Positions 45,648-55,486 of a DNA stretch of 64,000 nucleotides are shown in pieces (within the stretch, counting starts at the first letter, position 1; every line of letters starts with the position of its first letter). The position numbers and the translations under genes were made by a program. Origin of the DNA: Candidatus Dadabacteria bacterium (lineage in GTDB: Bacteria > Desulfobacterota_D > UBA1144 > Nemesobacterales > Nemesobacteraceae). Location: positions 186,001 to 250,000 of the forward strand of contig JAJECI010000011.1 of NCBI GenBank assembly GCA_022822065.1. The letters are read 5' to 3'. The notes beneath the pieces are model-generated. The model made no database searches and was not told the DNA's origin. It saw nothing but the letters and a program-made list of their open reading frames with translations.

Positions 45648-46550
45648 CTACATGGTCGAGAGCTTCAGAAACTCTGCGTATCTTTGCTCTATTTCCTCTT
45701 TCTGTAGCGAGCCCAGACGTCTTACGCTGAAATCCTCAACCGTAAAGGAAGCCAGCACACTTCCGTAGGCAACCCCTTTTTTAAAACCGGCAAAGTCAAG
45801 GTCCTTATCCATAGACGAAACGTAGCCCATAAATCCTCCGGCGAAAGTGTCCCCCGCTCCCGTCGGGTCAAGCACCTGCTCAAGCATGTAACTTGGGGCG
45901 AAAAACAGATCTTCCTGGGAAAAAAGCAAAGCCCCGTACTCCCCTCTTTTCACAATCAGAAACTCCGGTCCCATGTCCATTATCTTTCTCGCCGCTCTGG
46001 CCATCAATGGTTCCCCGGACAGCTGTCTTGCTTCAGAGTCGTTTATTATGAGAATGTTGACTCTGCCGAGGAGCGTTTTCAGTTCCTCCAGTTTGTTGTC
46101 TATCCAGAAATTCATGGTGTCGCAGGCCACAACTCGGGGCGAGCTTACCTGCTCAAGAACCTTCATCTGGATTTCAGGGTCCGTGTTGGCTAAGAAAAGA
46201 TAGTCAGCATCTCTGGATTTCTCGGGAACCACAGGGTCAAACGATCCCAGAACGCCAAGGGTGACGGAGACAGTTTCCGGATCCTTCATATCATAGTCGT
46301 ATCTGCCTTCCCATCTGAAGGTTTCTCCGGCGCTGATCGCTATTCCCTCCGTATCAATGCCCCTTGAGCGAAGCAGTTCGGAATAGTCCGGGGGAAAATC
46401 TTCCCCAACGGAGGAGACCATATGAACATCCGTAAAATTACGGGCCGCCAGAGAGAAATAACAGGCGGACCCTCCGAGAACATTCTCTTCTCTTCCAAAA
46501 GGTGTTTCTATTGTGTCAATTCCCACTGACCCTACAACGACGATACTCAT
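45648..46550 (-). CDS. PfkB-family sugar/nucleoside kinase
   Basis: 300 residues. N-terminal VVVGSVGIDTIETPFG and LGGSACYFSLAA, C-terminal catalytic DPTGAGDTFAGGF with Asp base. The substrate is unknown; the position right behind mtnP, in one operon, suggests a nucleoside or methylthioribose-related role, but this is inference. It is the last gene of the MFS-trmI-rsmG-mtnP-kinase run. Confidence 0.88.
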   Translation of the reverse strand: MSIVVVGSVGIDTIETPFGREENVLGGSACYFSLAARNFTDVHMVSSVGEDFPPDYSELLRSRGIDTEGIAISAGETFRWEGRYDYDMKDPETVSVTLGVLGSFDPVVPEKSRDADYLFLANTDPEIQMKVLEQVSSPRVVACDTMNFWIDNKLEELKTLLGRVNILIINDSEARQLSGEPLMARAARKIMDMGPEFLIVKRGEYGALLFSQEDLFFAPSYMLEQVLDPTGAGDTFAGGFMGYVSSMDKDLDFAGFKKGVAYGSVLASFTVEDFSVRRLGSLQKEEIEQRYAEFLKLSTM

Positions 46551-46558
46551 TGGGACCT

Positions 46559-47413
46559 CTACATGTATTTTTTGACGAAAAGTTCAAATCTGTTCCTGGT
46601 CTCTTCGGTTACGCAGTCCGAGGACGTTATTATGGAGTGGCTCAGGGCGCCCTCGCAAGGACATTCCCTTTCTTCAGGGATAGTATCAACTGTAGCAGCC
46701 ACTATTTCTTTTGCCGCTTCAACGTTTTTATTCATGACTTCGATTATGTCCGAAACCGTGACGTCGTCATGATCTTCGTTCCAGCAGTCATAATCGGTGC
46801 AAAGAGCTATTACGGAATAGCAGATCTCAGCTTCCCTGGCAAGTTTCGCTTCAGGCATCGCGGTCATTCCTATTATCTCCGCTTCCCATTTTCTGTAGAG
46901 ATGGCTCTCCGCCCTGGTAGAGAACTGAGGCCCTTCGATACAGACGTAGGTTCCTCCCGAGTGAACCGTCCCGCCGCAACGAAGCGACGCTTCCCGCAGA
47001 CAACCTGACAGCACGGAGCACACTGGTTCGGCCATTGAAACGTGGGCTACTATACCACCTTCAAAGAACGTAGAAGGCCTCCGTTTAGTGTTGTCAATGA
47101 ACTGATCGGGTATCACTATGTGCCCAGGCTCTATTTCCTCTTTCAAGCTTCCCACGGCGCTTACGGATATAATCAGCTCGACTCCCATAGCCTTCATCGC
47201 GTATATGTTCGCCCGGAAATTTATCTCAGACGGGGATACCGTGTGTCCTGTCCCGTGTCTTGGAAGAAAAACCATTCGCACATTGCCGAGGGTTCCCGTG
47301 AGCAGACTTGAGGAGGGCTTGCCCCATGGGGTCTCCATAGAAACGGTTTTAACGTCCAAAAGGCCTTCCATTTCATAAAGACCGCTTCCGCCTATTACTC
47401 CTACGGTTTTCAA
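46559..47413 (-). CDS. mtnP: S-methyl-5'-thioadenosine phosphorylase
   Basis: 284 residues. Phosphorolyses methylthioadenosine to adenine and methylthioribose-1-phosphate. Motifs: IGGSGLYEMEG, PRHGTGH, VSAVGSL, IGMTAMPEAKLAREAEICY and the MTAP-type DYDCW. Overlaps the rsmG stop by 4 bp. Confidence 0.93.
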   Translation of the reverse strand: MKTVGVIGGSGLYEMEGLLDVKTVSMETPWGKPSSSLLTGTLGNVRMVFLPRHGTGHTVSPSEINFRANIYAMKAMGVELIISVSAVGSLKEEIEPGHIVIPDQFIDNTKRRPSTFFEGGIVAHVSMAEPVCSVLSGCLREASLRCGGTVHSGGTYVCIEGPQFSTRAESHLYRKWEAEIIGMTAMPEAKLAREAEICYSVIALCTDYDCWNEDHDDVTVSDIIEVMNKNVEAAKEIVAATVDTIPEERECPCEGALSHSIITSSDCVTEETRNRFELFVKKYM

Positions 47414-48072
47414 ACTTTCGTCTCCATCTGCCGAGATATCGGCTTTGCGACAATAATCGTCCTTTTATCACCTGAAAAAGGCAGCTCAAGTTCTTTTGTC
47501 AAAAGAAGTTCCATATTTCCCGGATACCGGTTCGCGTAATCTTCCCATTCCTTCTTTCCCCGGGGCCCCTTCATTATAACCATCTCCCCTCCTATATCCA
47601 GATAGGGAGCGCCGAGGGCCACGACGGTACCGACACTCCCAAGAGCCCGGAACGTCACCCGGTCAAACCCCCCTCTCATTGCTCTGTCTACTTCCTCCGC
47701 TCTCCCATGGTGGATATCGATGCCGTCAAGTCCGAGAGATCTTTTCGCGTCCTTTAAAAAAGCGACTTTCTTCCCCACCGACTCAAGGAGCGTAACGCTA
47801 AGGGACGGGTCGTAGATAGAAAGCGGAATTCCGGGAAAACCGGCCCCAGTGCCTATGTCGATCACCCTTGAACCGGGAGACATGAATTCAGCCACCGTGA
47901 GGGAATCAATCAGATGCTTGATTATGATTTCCCGGTCAGTGAGAACCGAACTTAGATTTATGCGCCTGCCCCATTTGCACAGCAGATCAACATAAGAGAG
48001 GAAAAGATCTGTCCTGACGTTCTCGATGCCTATTTGTTCCGCGCCTTCTCTGAGAAGTCGTTCATTAGTCAT
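47410..48072 (-). CDS. rsmG: 16S rRNA m7G527 methyltransferase RsmG
   Basis: 220 residues. SAM fold with VIDIGTGAGFPGIPLSI and the late RALGSVGTVVALGAPYL; the usual LLCKWGRRINLSSV N-terminal segment is present. Overlaps both trmI and mtnP by 4 bp. It is outside the usual gidAB context. Confidence 0.93.
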   Translation of the reverse strand: MTNERLLREGAEQIGIENVRTDLFLSYVDLLCKWGRRINLSSVLTDREIIIKHLIDSLTVAEFMSPGSRVIDIGTGAGFPGIPLSIYDPSLSVTLLESVGKKVAFLKDAKRSLGLDGIDIHHGRAEEVDRAMRGGFDRVTFRALGSVGTVVALGAPYLDIGGEMVIMKGPRGKKEWEDYANRYPGNMELLLTKELELPFSGDKRTIIVAKPISRQMETKV

Positions 48073-48860
48073 TTTGATTCGTGAGCGTCAGCATCACCTG
48101 TTCCCTTGAAAGCGAAGGTAAGAAATCCTGTGTGTGCCACGGTCCTGTTATCCGGGCGGGTTTTCCCCTTTTTCACCTGATAGTTCCTCATTATAAGCTC
48201 CACCGTTTCGATTCTCACAAAACCCGTTTCCTCAAGCGATTCCGCGGTTCTTTCCACCTGGTTGTATGTTGGGGAGATGCTTGCGATTCTCCCTCCGGAA
48301 GCAAGGGCCTCGTAAGCCGCCGGAATTCCATACCATGGAGAAGGAAGATCAAGTATAGCGACGTCAACTTCCCTTTCCCTAAAACCTTCTCTGGCGTCGC
48401 CGCAGTTAAATTCCACGTATTCAGAAAGTCCCGCCCGTCGTACGTTATCTTTGGCGTTATTCATGAACTGCTCTCTTTTCTCGTACGTGTAGACTTTTCC
48501 GGAGGGGGCCACCGAATTCGCAAGCGCAATGGTAAGAGCTCCAGAACCGGTAGCGGCTTCGACAACCCTGGTTCCCGCCCTCACGTCCGTTTTAAAGAGA
48601 ATCAGGGCCGCGTCCTTGGGATAAACGATCTGGGTAGCCCTTCTCACCTTCATGATCTTTTGTTCCACGGTAGGGTTAAGAAGCACAAAATCGTTTCCAA
48701 GGCTTGAAACTATCGTTTCTCCCCATTTTTTCCCCAGAGCGGAGGAGAGGTCGAGTATTCCCATGTGAGAACTGAACGACTTGCCCTCTTCTACCACCAC
48801 CATAAAGCTTTTGTTGTCAGGTGAAACGAGGAGAACGGTATCACCGGGTTTTATTTTCAT
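48069..48860 (-). CDS. trmI: tRNA (adenine-N1-)-methyltransferase TrmI-like
   Basis: 263 residues. N-terminal beta region then SAM domain VVEAATGSGALTIALANSV, VDVAILDLPSPW and SPTYNQVERT. Family members methylate A58 (and sometimes A57) in the T-loop. Overlaps the upstream MFS gene by 4 bp. Confidence 0.9.
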   Translation of the reverse strand: MKIKPGDTVLLVSPDNKSFMVVVEEGKSFSSHMGILDLSSALGKKWGETIVSSLGNDFVLLNPTVEQKIMKVRRATQIVYPKDAALILFKTDVRAGTRVVEAATGSGALTIALANSVAPSGKVYTYEKREQFMNNAKDNVRRAGLSEYVEFNCGDAREGFREREVDVAILDLPSPWYGIPAAYEALASGGRIASISPTYNQVERTAESLEETGFVRIETVELIMRNYQVKKGKTRPDNRTVAHTGFLTFAFKGTGDADAHESK

Positions 48861-50023
48861 GAAAGACGGTTCACCCTCCCTGCGCTTATAAAATATTTAT
48901 AGGTAAAGATAATGCACCCCGCAAACATGAATATTCCCGTTGCCGAATACATGTTCGAAAAACCGTAATCGCGCGCTATGATTCCAAGAGCGAAAGCGAA
49001 AAAATTTATCCCGATGCTAAATGACATGTTAAACGCGCCCATCGCCGTTCCCCTCTCATCATCTAGCGCCCTGTCGATAATCATCGCGCTTATGGTGGGG
49101 TAGAGAATTCCGTAACCCAGGCTGAAGACGAAAGAAACCAGAACAGCGCTCAAAGTGGAGTTTATGGAAAAAATCATGAGCAGCGAAAATATCATGATAA
49201 GCATTGAAGGCAGGGCTATCTTTCTTCTCTCAACAATATCCGGAAGCTTCCCGCCCAGGACCCTGATCAATATGACGGTTACGGAATATGTAAGAAAAAA
49301 GCTCCACGCATGAATTCCGTTTCCCTCGAGAAAAACGGAGAAGAAATTAAGCATGCTTCCAAGCCCCACTGCAATTATAAGATTGGTCAGCAGAAGCACG
49401 CGGAACCTCGGAGAGAAGACAACGTCGAAAAAGCCGCTGAAAATGGATTTTTCGGATACCCTGAAGCTTCCCTCCCGCGAGAGAAAACAGAGAATAAAGG
49501 CAAGCAGGCTGAAAAAAGAGGTATAAAGAAAGAAGACCGAATAACTGAATCTTTCTATCATAAATTCTCCAATGGTAGGTCCAATCGAGTAGGAAGCTAT
49601 GGTGAAGGCACCGAAAATGCCGAGTCCGTAAGCCCTTATTTCACTGGGAACATAGTCTGAAACCGCCGTGGCGGCCGAGGTGAAGAAAAAAGCGAAAGCT
49701 ATTCCCTGCATGAGTCTCAGGAGGAATATTTTCACGTCAATATCCGATATAAAAATATAGAGAAGGGAAACCAAAAACATCAGAGAAGAACCCGCAAGCA
49801 TGAATCTTCTTCGCCCGTAGTGGTCTATCAGAAAAGCTACGAAGGGGATGGCTCCTATTGAAGTTATACCGAAGGTTCCCATTACATACCCTATGCGAGC
49901 CTCGTCACCCCCGATATCCCTTACGAAAAGAGGAAGCAGGAAAAAAGAGGAAAAATTGCAGAAGAAGAAAAAGTTTCCCAGGGTGACCAGGGAAAAATCT
50001 CTGTACTTTTGTGCAAAAGGCAT
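48857..50023 (-). CDS. Major facilitator superfamily transporter, copy 1
   Basis: 388 residues with 12 membrane segments. Motif A-type loop after TM2 (FLIDHYGRRRF) and a matching half-motif near KLPDIVERRK. Substrate unknown. It closely matches the MFS gene at 50397-51572 (shared GYVMGxFG, FFTSAATAVS, RRKIALP, ERGTA), so they are paralogues. First gene of the MFS-trmI-rsmG-mtnP-kinase run. Confidence 0.9.
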   Translation of the reverse strand: MPFAQKYRDFSLVTLGNFFFFCNFSSFFLLPLFVRDIGGDEARIGYVMGTFGITSIGAIPFVAFLIDHYGRRRFMLAGSSLMFLVSLLYIFISDIDVKIFLLRLMQGIAFAFFFTSAATAVSDYVPSEIRAYGLGIFGAFTIASYSIGPTIGEFMIERFSYSVFFLYTSFFSLLAFILCFLSREGSFRVSEKSIFSGFFDVVFSPRFRVLLLTNLIIAVGLGSMLNFFSVFLEGNGIHAWSFFLTYSVTVILIRVLGGKLPDIVERRKIALPSMLIMIFSLLMIFSINSTLSAVLVSFVFSLGYGILYPTISAMIIDRALDDERGTAMGAFNMSFSIGINFFAFALGIIARDYGFSNMYSATGIFMFAGCIIFTYKYFISAGRVNRLS

Positions 50024-50103
50024 ACTAAATGGTGACCTGAAAAAGAAAGTGAAAAAGGGAGTTTACATGATTTTATGCTTTCTATCAGGACAACTATGGC
50101 TTT

Positions 50104-50131
50104 TTGACATGAAAGAGGCCCGTGATATAAT
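50104..50131 (+). promoter_or_regulatory. Consensus sigma-70-type promoter of tRNA-Lys/tRNA-Glu
   Basis: -35 TTGACA (50104-50109), 16-bp spacer, -10 TATAAT (50126-50131), both perfect. The tRNA-Lys 5' end is 12 bp beyond the -10 box. Confidence 0.9.
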
Positions 50132-50143
50132 ACGGCATCTTCT

Positions 50144-50216
50144 GAGCCGTTAGCTCAGCTGGTAGAGCAACTGCCTTTTAAGCAGTGGGTCACAGGTTCG
50201 AATCCTGTACGGCTCA
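50144..50216 (+). tRNA. tRNA-Lys (TTT)
   Basis: 73-nt cloverleaf; acceptor GAGCCGT/ACGGCTC, anticodon loop CTTTTAA giving TTT. The CCA end is not encoded. Confidence 0.95.
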
Positions 50217-50225
50217 ATTCTTGCC

Positions 50226-50303
50226 GTCCCCGTCGTCTAGTCAGGCCTAGGACATCGGCCTTTCACGCCGGTAACAGGGGTTCAAATCCCCTCGGGGACG
50301 CCA
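50226..50303 (+). tRNA. tRNA-Glu (TTC)
   Basis: 78 nt with encoded CCA; acceptor GTCCCCG/CGGGGAC, anticodon loop CTTTCAC giving TTC. It lies 9 bp after tRNA-Lys and is probably co-transcribed. Confidence 0.95.
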
Positions 50304-50396
50304 TAGAGCAATTCCCGGCTTCAATCTTGGAAATCACAATAAAAATTAGGAAGTTAGGGCTGGTTATTCAAGCACTTTCTAAATTGCATATTCCAC

Positions 50397-51572
50397 TTAT
50401 TCTAATGCTGGTTGCTCACCCATGATTGCAGTTATATAGTATTTATAAGCAAAAATAACGCACCCGGCGACCAAGAACAGCGCGGTTGACAGATACATGC
50501 TGAAAAAGCCGTAATCGCGCACTATCAGCCCAAGAACGATAGCCGAAGAGTTTATCCCCGTTCCGTAGGACATATTAAATATGCCCACGGCGGTCCCTCT
50601 CTCGCCGGCGCGCGCCCTGTCAATAACCATGGTATTTATCGTGGGGTAAGCAAATCCGTAGCCTATGCTGAAAACTAAAGAAAACAGTACCAGTTGTGAA
50701 TAGGAACTCACGAAAAAAGCTAGCGGCATTGAGAGAACCAGGAGAAAAAGTGCAGGCAAGGCTATTTTTCTTCTTTCTATAACATCTGACACCTTCCCCG
50801 AAGAAAGCCTGATTAATACCGCCACAACGGCAAAAATAACAAAGAAAGTCCCGATGTGAAAACCATGTCTCTCCAGATGAACATGGAAGAAATGAACCAG
50901 AGCCCCTAAACTAACGGCAATCATCAGATTCATCAGGAAAAGCACTCTGAACCTTTCAGAAAAAAGAATGGTGAAGAATCCTTGGAAAATAGGGCCTGTG
51001 GATTCGCCTCGATTTGTCTCTTTCGAGAAAAAGCAAAGCAGAAATGCAATTACCTGATAGCTTGAAGCGTAGATAAAAAAGGCGTGGTAGCCGAGCTCTT
51101 CAATTAGAATTTCTCCGAAAAAAGGTCCAATGGCGAAGCACGCTATGGTGGTAATACCGAAAGTGGTTAGGCAGGAATGCCTTATCTCTCTAGGAACAGT
51201 GTAGGAAACCGCCGTAGCCGCGGAAGTAAAGAAAAGACCGAAAGCGACACCCTGCAGGAGCCTCAAGATATATATTCCCAGGCCAATATCTACTATAAAC
51301 AGGTGCAGAATAGAGGATAAAAACATCAGGAGTGAACCAAGAAGCATGAAGATCCTCTGCCCGTAGCGGTCTATAAGAAAACCAGAAATCAGAGCGGTGC
51401 CGACTGAGGCGACTCCAAAAATCCCCATGACGTAGCCTATATCGGCTGCATCGCCTCCAAAATCATTTATAAGAAGAGGTAGGAGGAAAAACGAGGTAAA
51501 GCCACACTGAAAGAGAAAATTTCCCAGAGTGATCAAAGAAAAATCTTTGTATTTTCTTATGAACTCCAGCAT
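50397..51572 (-). CDS. Major facilitator superfamily transporter, copy 2
   Basis: 391 residues with 12 membrane segments, clearly paralogous to the copy at 48857-50023 along its whole length. Motif A-type loops FLIDRYGQRIF and KVSDVIERRK. Substrate unknown. It stands alone between the tRNA pair and pckA; 200 bp of spacer upstream shows no other gene. Confidence 0.9.
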   Translation of the reverse strand: MLEFIRKYKDFSLITLGNFLFQCGFTSFFLLPLLINDFGGDAADIGYVMGIFGVASVGTALISGFLIDRYGQRIFMLLGSLLMFLSSILHLFIVDIGLGIYILRLLQGVAFGLFFTSAATAVSYTVPREIRHSCLTTFGITTIACFAIGPFFGEILIEELGYHAFFIYASSYQVIAFLLCFFSKETNRGESTGPIFQGFFTILFSERFRVLFLMNLMIAVSLGALVHFFHVHLERHGFHIGTFFVIFAVVAVLIRLSSGKVSDVIERRKIALPALFLLVLSMPLAFFVSSYSQLVLFSLVFSIGYGFAYPTINTMVIDRARAGERGTAVGIFNMSYGTGINSSAIVLGLIVRDYGFFSMYLSTALFLVAGCVIFAYKYYITAIMGEQPALE

Positions 51573-51780
51573 CTTGAACGCCGTCTCGAAAAAAGAAATC
51601 CGAAAAATAAATACTACACGATTTTATACTCTTGTTGACCGTTCCAGCGATACGGGCCGTTTGTGTAGATGAGATGCTATTTTGATAAATGGCAACAACC
51701 GACCCACATGTCCGTCTGCCAAGTGGCTAATGCCATGGATCAAGTCTTAACAAAACGATGACTTGAAACCGGCTTAAGCT

Positions 51781-53340
51781 CTAGAGGTATTTTTCGTATT
51801 CTTCTTCGAAAAGGTCCGACAGGGCACGAGCCTTGCGGTCATATTCATCCGGATCATCCCATGAAAGTCGAGGCTGCAGAAGGGTCGAATCAACTCCAGG
51901 ACAATCAACCGGCACGGACAGGTCAAGTATAGGGATTTTGACAAACTCCCTGTCGTCAAGCAAACCGCTTACCGCTGCCGTAACAAGAGCTCTTGTGGAC
52001 GGAAGAGGCATTCTTTTACCGACACCGAAAGGTCCGCCGGAAATCCCGGTGTTTAGAAGCCATACGTTTGCCTTATGCTTTTCCATTCTTTCTTTCAGCA
52101 TCGCTCCGTAGAACTTCGGGGGTCTTGGAAGAAAAGGAGACCCGAAACATGAGCTGAAAGTTGCCTGAGGTTTGCTCACTCCTCTCTCGGTACCGGCAAC
52201 TTTCGCCGTGTAACCCAGAAGGAAATAACGCATGGCTTGGTCAGGATCAAGCTTCGATATAGGGGGCAGAACTCCGAAAGCATCATAGGTCAGCATGAAA
52301 ATACTTTTGGGAATACCGCCTATTCCTTCCGGAACAATATTTTCGAGCATATCAATCTGGTATGCCCCGCGGGTGTTCTCCGTATACCTGTCGCTGTCAA
52401 AATCTATTTTTCCTGTTTCTAAATCAAGTTCGACGTTCTCAAGAACCGAGCCGAAATTAAGCGCTGCCTGATAAATTTCGGGCTCTGTAGTCGGGCTGAG
52501 CTTTATGGTCTTCGCATAACAGCCACCCTCGAAATTAAAAACTCCTTCATCAAACCAGCCATGTTCGTCATCTCCGATAAGCGCCCTTTCGGGATCAGCG
52601 GAAAGCGTGGTTTTCCCGGTTCCCGACAGTCCGAAGAAAAGTGCCACTTCCCCGTCTTTTCCGACGTTTGCCGAACAATGCATCGGAAAAACGTTTTTTT
52701 CCGGCAGGAGAAAATTCATGGCGGCAAAAACGGATTTTTTCATCTCTCCCGCGTAGCGCGTACCGCCGATAAGAGCAATTCTTCGGCTTAGGTTAAGAAA
52801 TATGAAGGTTTCGCTGTTAAGGCCGTATTTTTCCGGGTTGTCTGCCTTAAAACCCGGAGCGGAAATAACCGTAAAACCCACTTCCTTGTGTGGAAGTTCA
52901 GAAGCGTCAGGTCTTATGAAGAGATTATTTACGAAAAGATTGTGCCAGGCGAATTCATTAATCACCCGTACGTTTGTTCTGTGGTCCGGATGGGCACAGA
53001 CCTGAAGGTCTCTCACGAAAACGTCCTTCCCTTTGAAGTAACCCATCACCTTTTCATAAAAGTGATCAAATACTTCTGGTGATACCGGCTTGTTTACTGC
53101 CCCCCAGTCTATATTTTTTTCCGTGGAAGGCTCCTTTACCACAAATCTGTCCTTAGGGGACCTTCCAGTATGAGGAGAGGTGAAGCCCACAAAAGTTCCG
53201 CTTTCACCAACGTGTCCTTCGTTTCTCTTTATAGCTTCTTCGTAAAGCCTGGGAACGGAAAGGTTGTAATATACTCCCGAAGGTTTCTCAAGCTGGTGTT
53301 TTTCCGAAAGCTCCTTTTCGATTGAAAAATTCTCGGACAT
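51781..53340 (-). CDS. pckA: ATP-dependent phosphoenolpyruvate carboxykinase
   Basis: 519 residues, gluconeogenic step oxaloacetate + ATP to PEP. The P-loop GLSGTGKTTLS, the metal/substrate region IALIGGTRYAGEMKK and the late LNTGISGGPFGVGKRM are present, the latter typical of the ATP form. GGAGG eight bases before ATG 53340 fixes the start; an in-frame TTG at 53355 is rejected. It complements lutABC in growth on lactate. Confidence 0.96.
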   Translation of the reverse strand: MSENFSIEKELSEKHQLEKPSGVYYNLSVPRLYEEAIKRNEGHVGESGTFVGFTSPHTGRSPKDRFVVKEPSTEKNIDWGAVNKPVSPEVFDHFYEKVMGYFKGKDVFVRDLQVCAHPDHRTNVRVINEFAWHNLFVNNLFIRPDASELPHKEVGFTVISAPGFKADNPEKYGLNSETFIFLNLSRRIALIGGTRYAGEMKKSVFAAMNFLLPEKNVFPMHCSANVGKDGEVALFFGLSGTGKTTLSADPERALIGDDEHGWFDEGVFNFEGGCYAKTIKLSPTTEPEIYQAALNFGSVLENVELDLETGKIDFDSDRYTENTRGAYQIDMLENIVPEGIGGIPKSIFMLTYDAFGVLPPISKLDPDQAMRYFLLGYTAKVAGTERGVSKPQATFSSCFGSPFLPRPPKFYGAMLKERMEKHKANVWLLNTGISGGPFGVGKRMPLPSTRALVTAAVSGLLDDREFVKIPILDLSVPVDCPGVDSTLLQPRLSWDDPDEYDRKARALSDLFEEEYEKYL

Positions 53341-53531
53341 GGTCGTAGCCTCCAAATTCCCTGTTGCCTACAGATCTATGGGTAAAGATCTAGGGAAAAG
53401 TCAACTGTCTTATTAAAGGAGTTGTAAGATATATAAAGTTTCCCTTTTTGCAAGAACAAAAAACAAACTTGGTACCATATCTCCATTCCGTTCCCGGAAT
53501 CCCGAGACCCTGATGGAGAATTCATCCGATT

Positions 53532-54461
53532 TTATATCTTTGCGTTAACTTCCGATATCCACTTCGTTATGGCATCTATCGAGGCTTTGGGATTCTCCAC
53601 GCAGTCGTGTTTCGCTCCCGGTATATAGCGCAGCGTGACATCTTCGTTGCCCGACTGATTCATTATCTTCTTAAGTTCCTTGGGTTCCCACACATCGACG
53701 ATGTCGTCGTTTTCTCCGTGGATAAAGAGAACGGGAACCTTCACATCTTCTATAATTTCACAGGTTTTCGCATAGTAGGCCTGGGGTCCTCTCATATACC
53801 ACCAAGTCCTGTAAGTAAACATCTCCCCGTCAACCGGGTTAAAAGAATCCCCCCAAGCCCTGTAGACGATAAATATCCGGTCGTTTTTCTTTTTCTCCGG
53901 ATTCGGACCCAGAACTTCTCTGGCTTTCAGGTAAATATCCTCATAGGATGGAATACTCCTGTTTTTCTCAAGTCTTCTCTGCTGCGAATATGGCAGGGAA
54001 TAGGAACACCCTTCCAGTATAAGCCCTTTTATCCCGAAAGAATTGGTCTGGGACGCATAGTAGACGGCCATGTTAGCCCCTAGACTGTAGCCCAGCATGA
54101 AGATGTTGCGAAACCCCTCTTTTTGAAGAACATTCACCGATTCCTTCATTTCATGAATCGTATCGGGAAAAATCCCCTCGCCCATTATCTGACCCATAAA
54201 CGCCATACGGGTATTTACAGAGAGCGTGCTTATATTTTTTTCCTTAAGAAGAGGCGGAAGTCTAACGGGGGTTCCCCTTGTGAGGAAGTGTCCCAATACC
54301 CCGTAGAGGTTTATGATTATGGGAGATTCGTAAAGATCTTCTTCCGACGCAAAATCCGGGGTTACGAGAAGAGAATTTACTTCGAATCCATCTTCAGTCT
54401 TGTAAGTAAGGAGATTCTTCTGTTCGTTTATCATCGCAGAATCAGATGAATCTTCTGTCAA
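53532..54461 (-). CDS. Alpha/beta-hydrolase, copy 1
   Basis: 309 residues. Nucleophile elbow GYSLGAN, an acid in HGENDDIVD and the His in GAKHDC. No signal peptide. Paralogous to the gene directly upstream (shared TRMA, PSYDE/SYEDIY, TWW and RGPQA/AGPEA segments). Its start overlaps the upstream paralogue by 20 bp, so they are one operon. Substrate unknown. Confidence 0.85.
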   Translation of the reverse strand: MTEDSSDSAMINEQKNLLTYKTEDGFEVNSLLVTPDFASEEDLYESPIIINLYGVLGHFLTRGTPVRLPPLLKEKNISTLSVNTRMAFMGQIMGEGIFPDTIHEMKESVNVLQKEGFRNIFMLGYSLGANMAVYYASQTNSFGIKGLILEGCSYSLPYSQQRRLEKNRSIPSYEDIYLKAREVLGPNPEKKKNDRIFIVYRAWGDSFNPVDGEMFTYRTWWYMRGPQAYYAKTCEIIEDVKVPVLFIHGENDDIVDVWEPKELKKIMNQSGNEDVTLRYIPGAKHDCVENPKASIDAITKWISEVNAKI

Positions 54462-55344
54462 GCCATCTTATTATAATATCGCCCATTTCCTCTTCTTTTC
54501 CGTCGAGAGTATGACCGGTATTGAGATAATACGCGGAAACGTCGTCATTTCCGTTATCTATGGCTATTTGCGCAAGATTGTGGGTCTCATCGGGCTTTAC
54601 AAACTCATCGTCCCATCCCTGCATGAGAAGAATCGGCAGTTTTATGTTCTTTATCTGCTCATAGCTCTTTACGGCCTGTGCCTCCGGACCGGCGAGAAAC
54701 CACCACGTCTTGTATGTATATATCTCGGTGTGCTCCGGCCGGTAGGAGTTCCCCCTGGCCCTGGAAATAAGGATCGTTCTATCCTGCTTTGAATCATGGG
54801 GATTATCGCCGAGTATCGTCTTCGCCTCCTCGTACACTTCATCGTAGGAAGGCTGGCTTTCCCACTTGTTCCATCTTCTTTTTATCGAGTCCGGGATAGA
54901 ATAAGGAGTAGCGAGGGCGATCACACCCTTTAGCAGTTCCGACTCATCGGAATCCGGTTGGCGGCTTTTTACGGAAAGGTATCTGAGGATCACTCCTCCA
55001 CCCAGGCTGTAACCGGAAACAATGATTTTCTCGTAACCGATTTCTCCCAAATACTTCACTACGCCGTCTATCTGCGGGATAGTGTCGTCCACTATTCCAA
55101 AGCCGAAGAAAAGCCCGAAATTGGCCATCCTGGTATTTATCGCGATAGACGAGTAGCCCGCCTTGGCAAGGATCGGCGGTAAGAATCTCTGGCTTCCGTC
55201 AAGAAAGTTCCCCAAAAACCCGTGAACATGGATAATTATGGTCTTTCTTTTTTCGGAGTCGTTATTAAGCGCTCTGTAGTAGAGGGCGTTAACCTTTCCT
55301 TTCCCGACTGGTACGGAAATCAGTTCCTGCTCTACGTATTTCAT
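54442..55344 (-). CDS. Alpha/beta-hydrolase, copy 2
   Basis: 300 residues. Oxyanion-type HVHGFLGNF, nucleophile elbow GYSLGGG, acid in QGWDDEFV and His in NTGHTLDG. Tandem paralogue of the downstream gene. Upstream gap of 141 bp has no gene. Likely cytoplasmic carboxylesterase or acyl hydrolase; substrate unknown. Confidence 0.85.
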   Translation of the reverse strand: MKYVEQELISVPVGKGKVNALYYRALNNDSEKRKTIIIHVHGFLGNFLDGSQRFLPPILAKAGYSSIAINTRMANFGLFFGFGIVDDTIPQIDGVVKYLGEIGYEKIIVSGYSLGGGVILRYLSVKSRQPDSDESELLKGVIALATPYSIPDSIKRRWNKWESQPSYDEVYEEAKTILGDNPHDSKQDRTILISRARGNSYRPEHTEIYTYKTWWFLAGPEAQAVKSYEQIKNIKLPILLMQGWDDEFVKPDETHNLAQIAIDNGNDDVSAYYLNTGHTLDGKEEEMGDIIIRWLDRRFI

Positions 55345-55486
55345 TGTTAGATACGGTTTTTTTAAGAAGTACTGATATTATAAAAGTCCCTCGGGCAAGT
55401 CAATAGCGGCAACAATAAACTCTGACGGTTGATAAGGGCATTAGAATTCAGAGATGCCTCGAATTGTTTGTCTAAAAGCGGCAAAC

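Noticed and set aside
50144-50303. Integration site at the tRNA pair
   Set aside because: No integrase gene, no repeated tRNA 3' end and no phage genes were found nearby.
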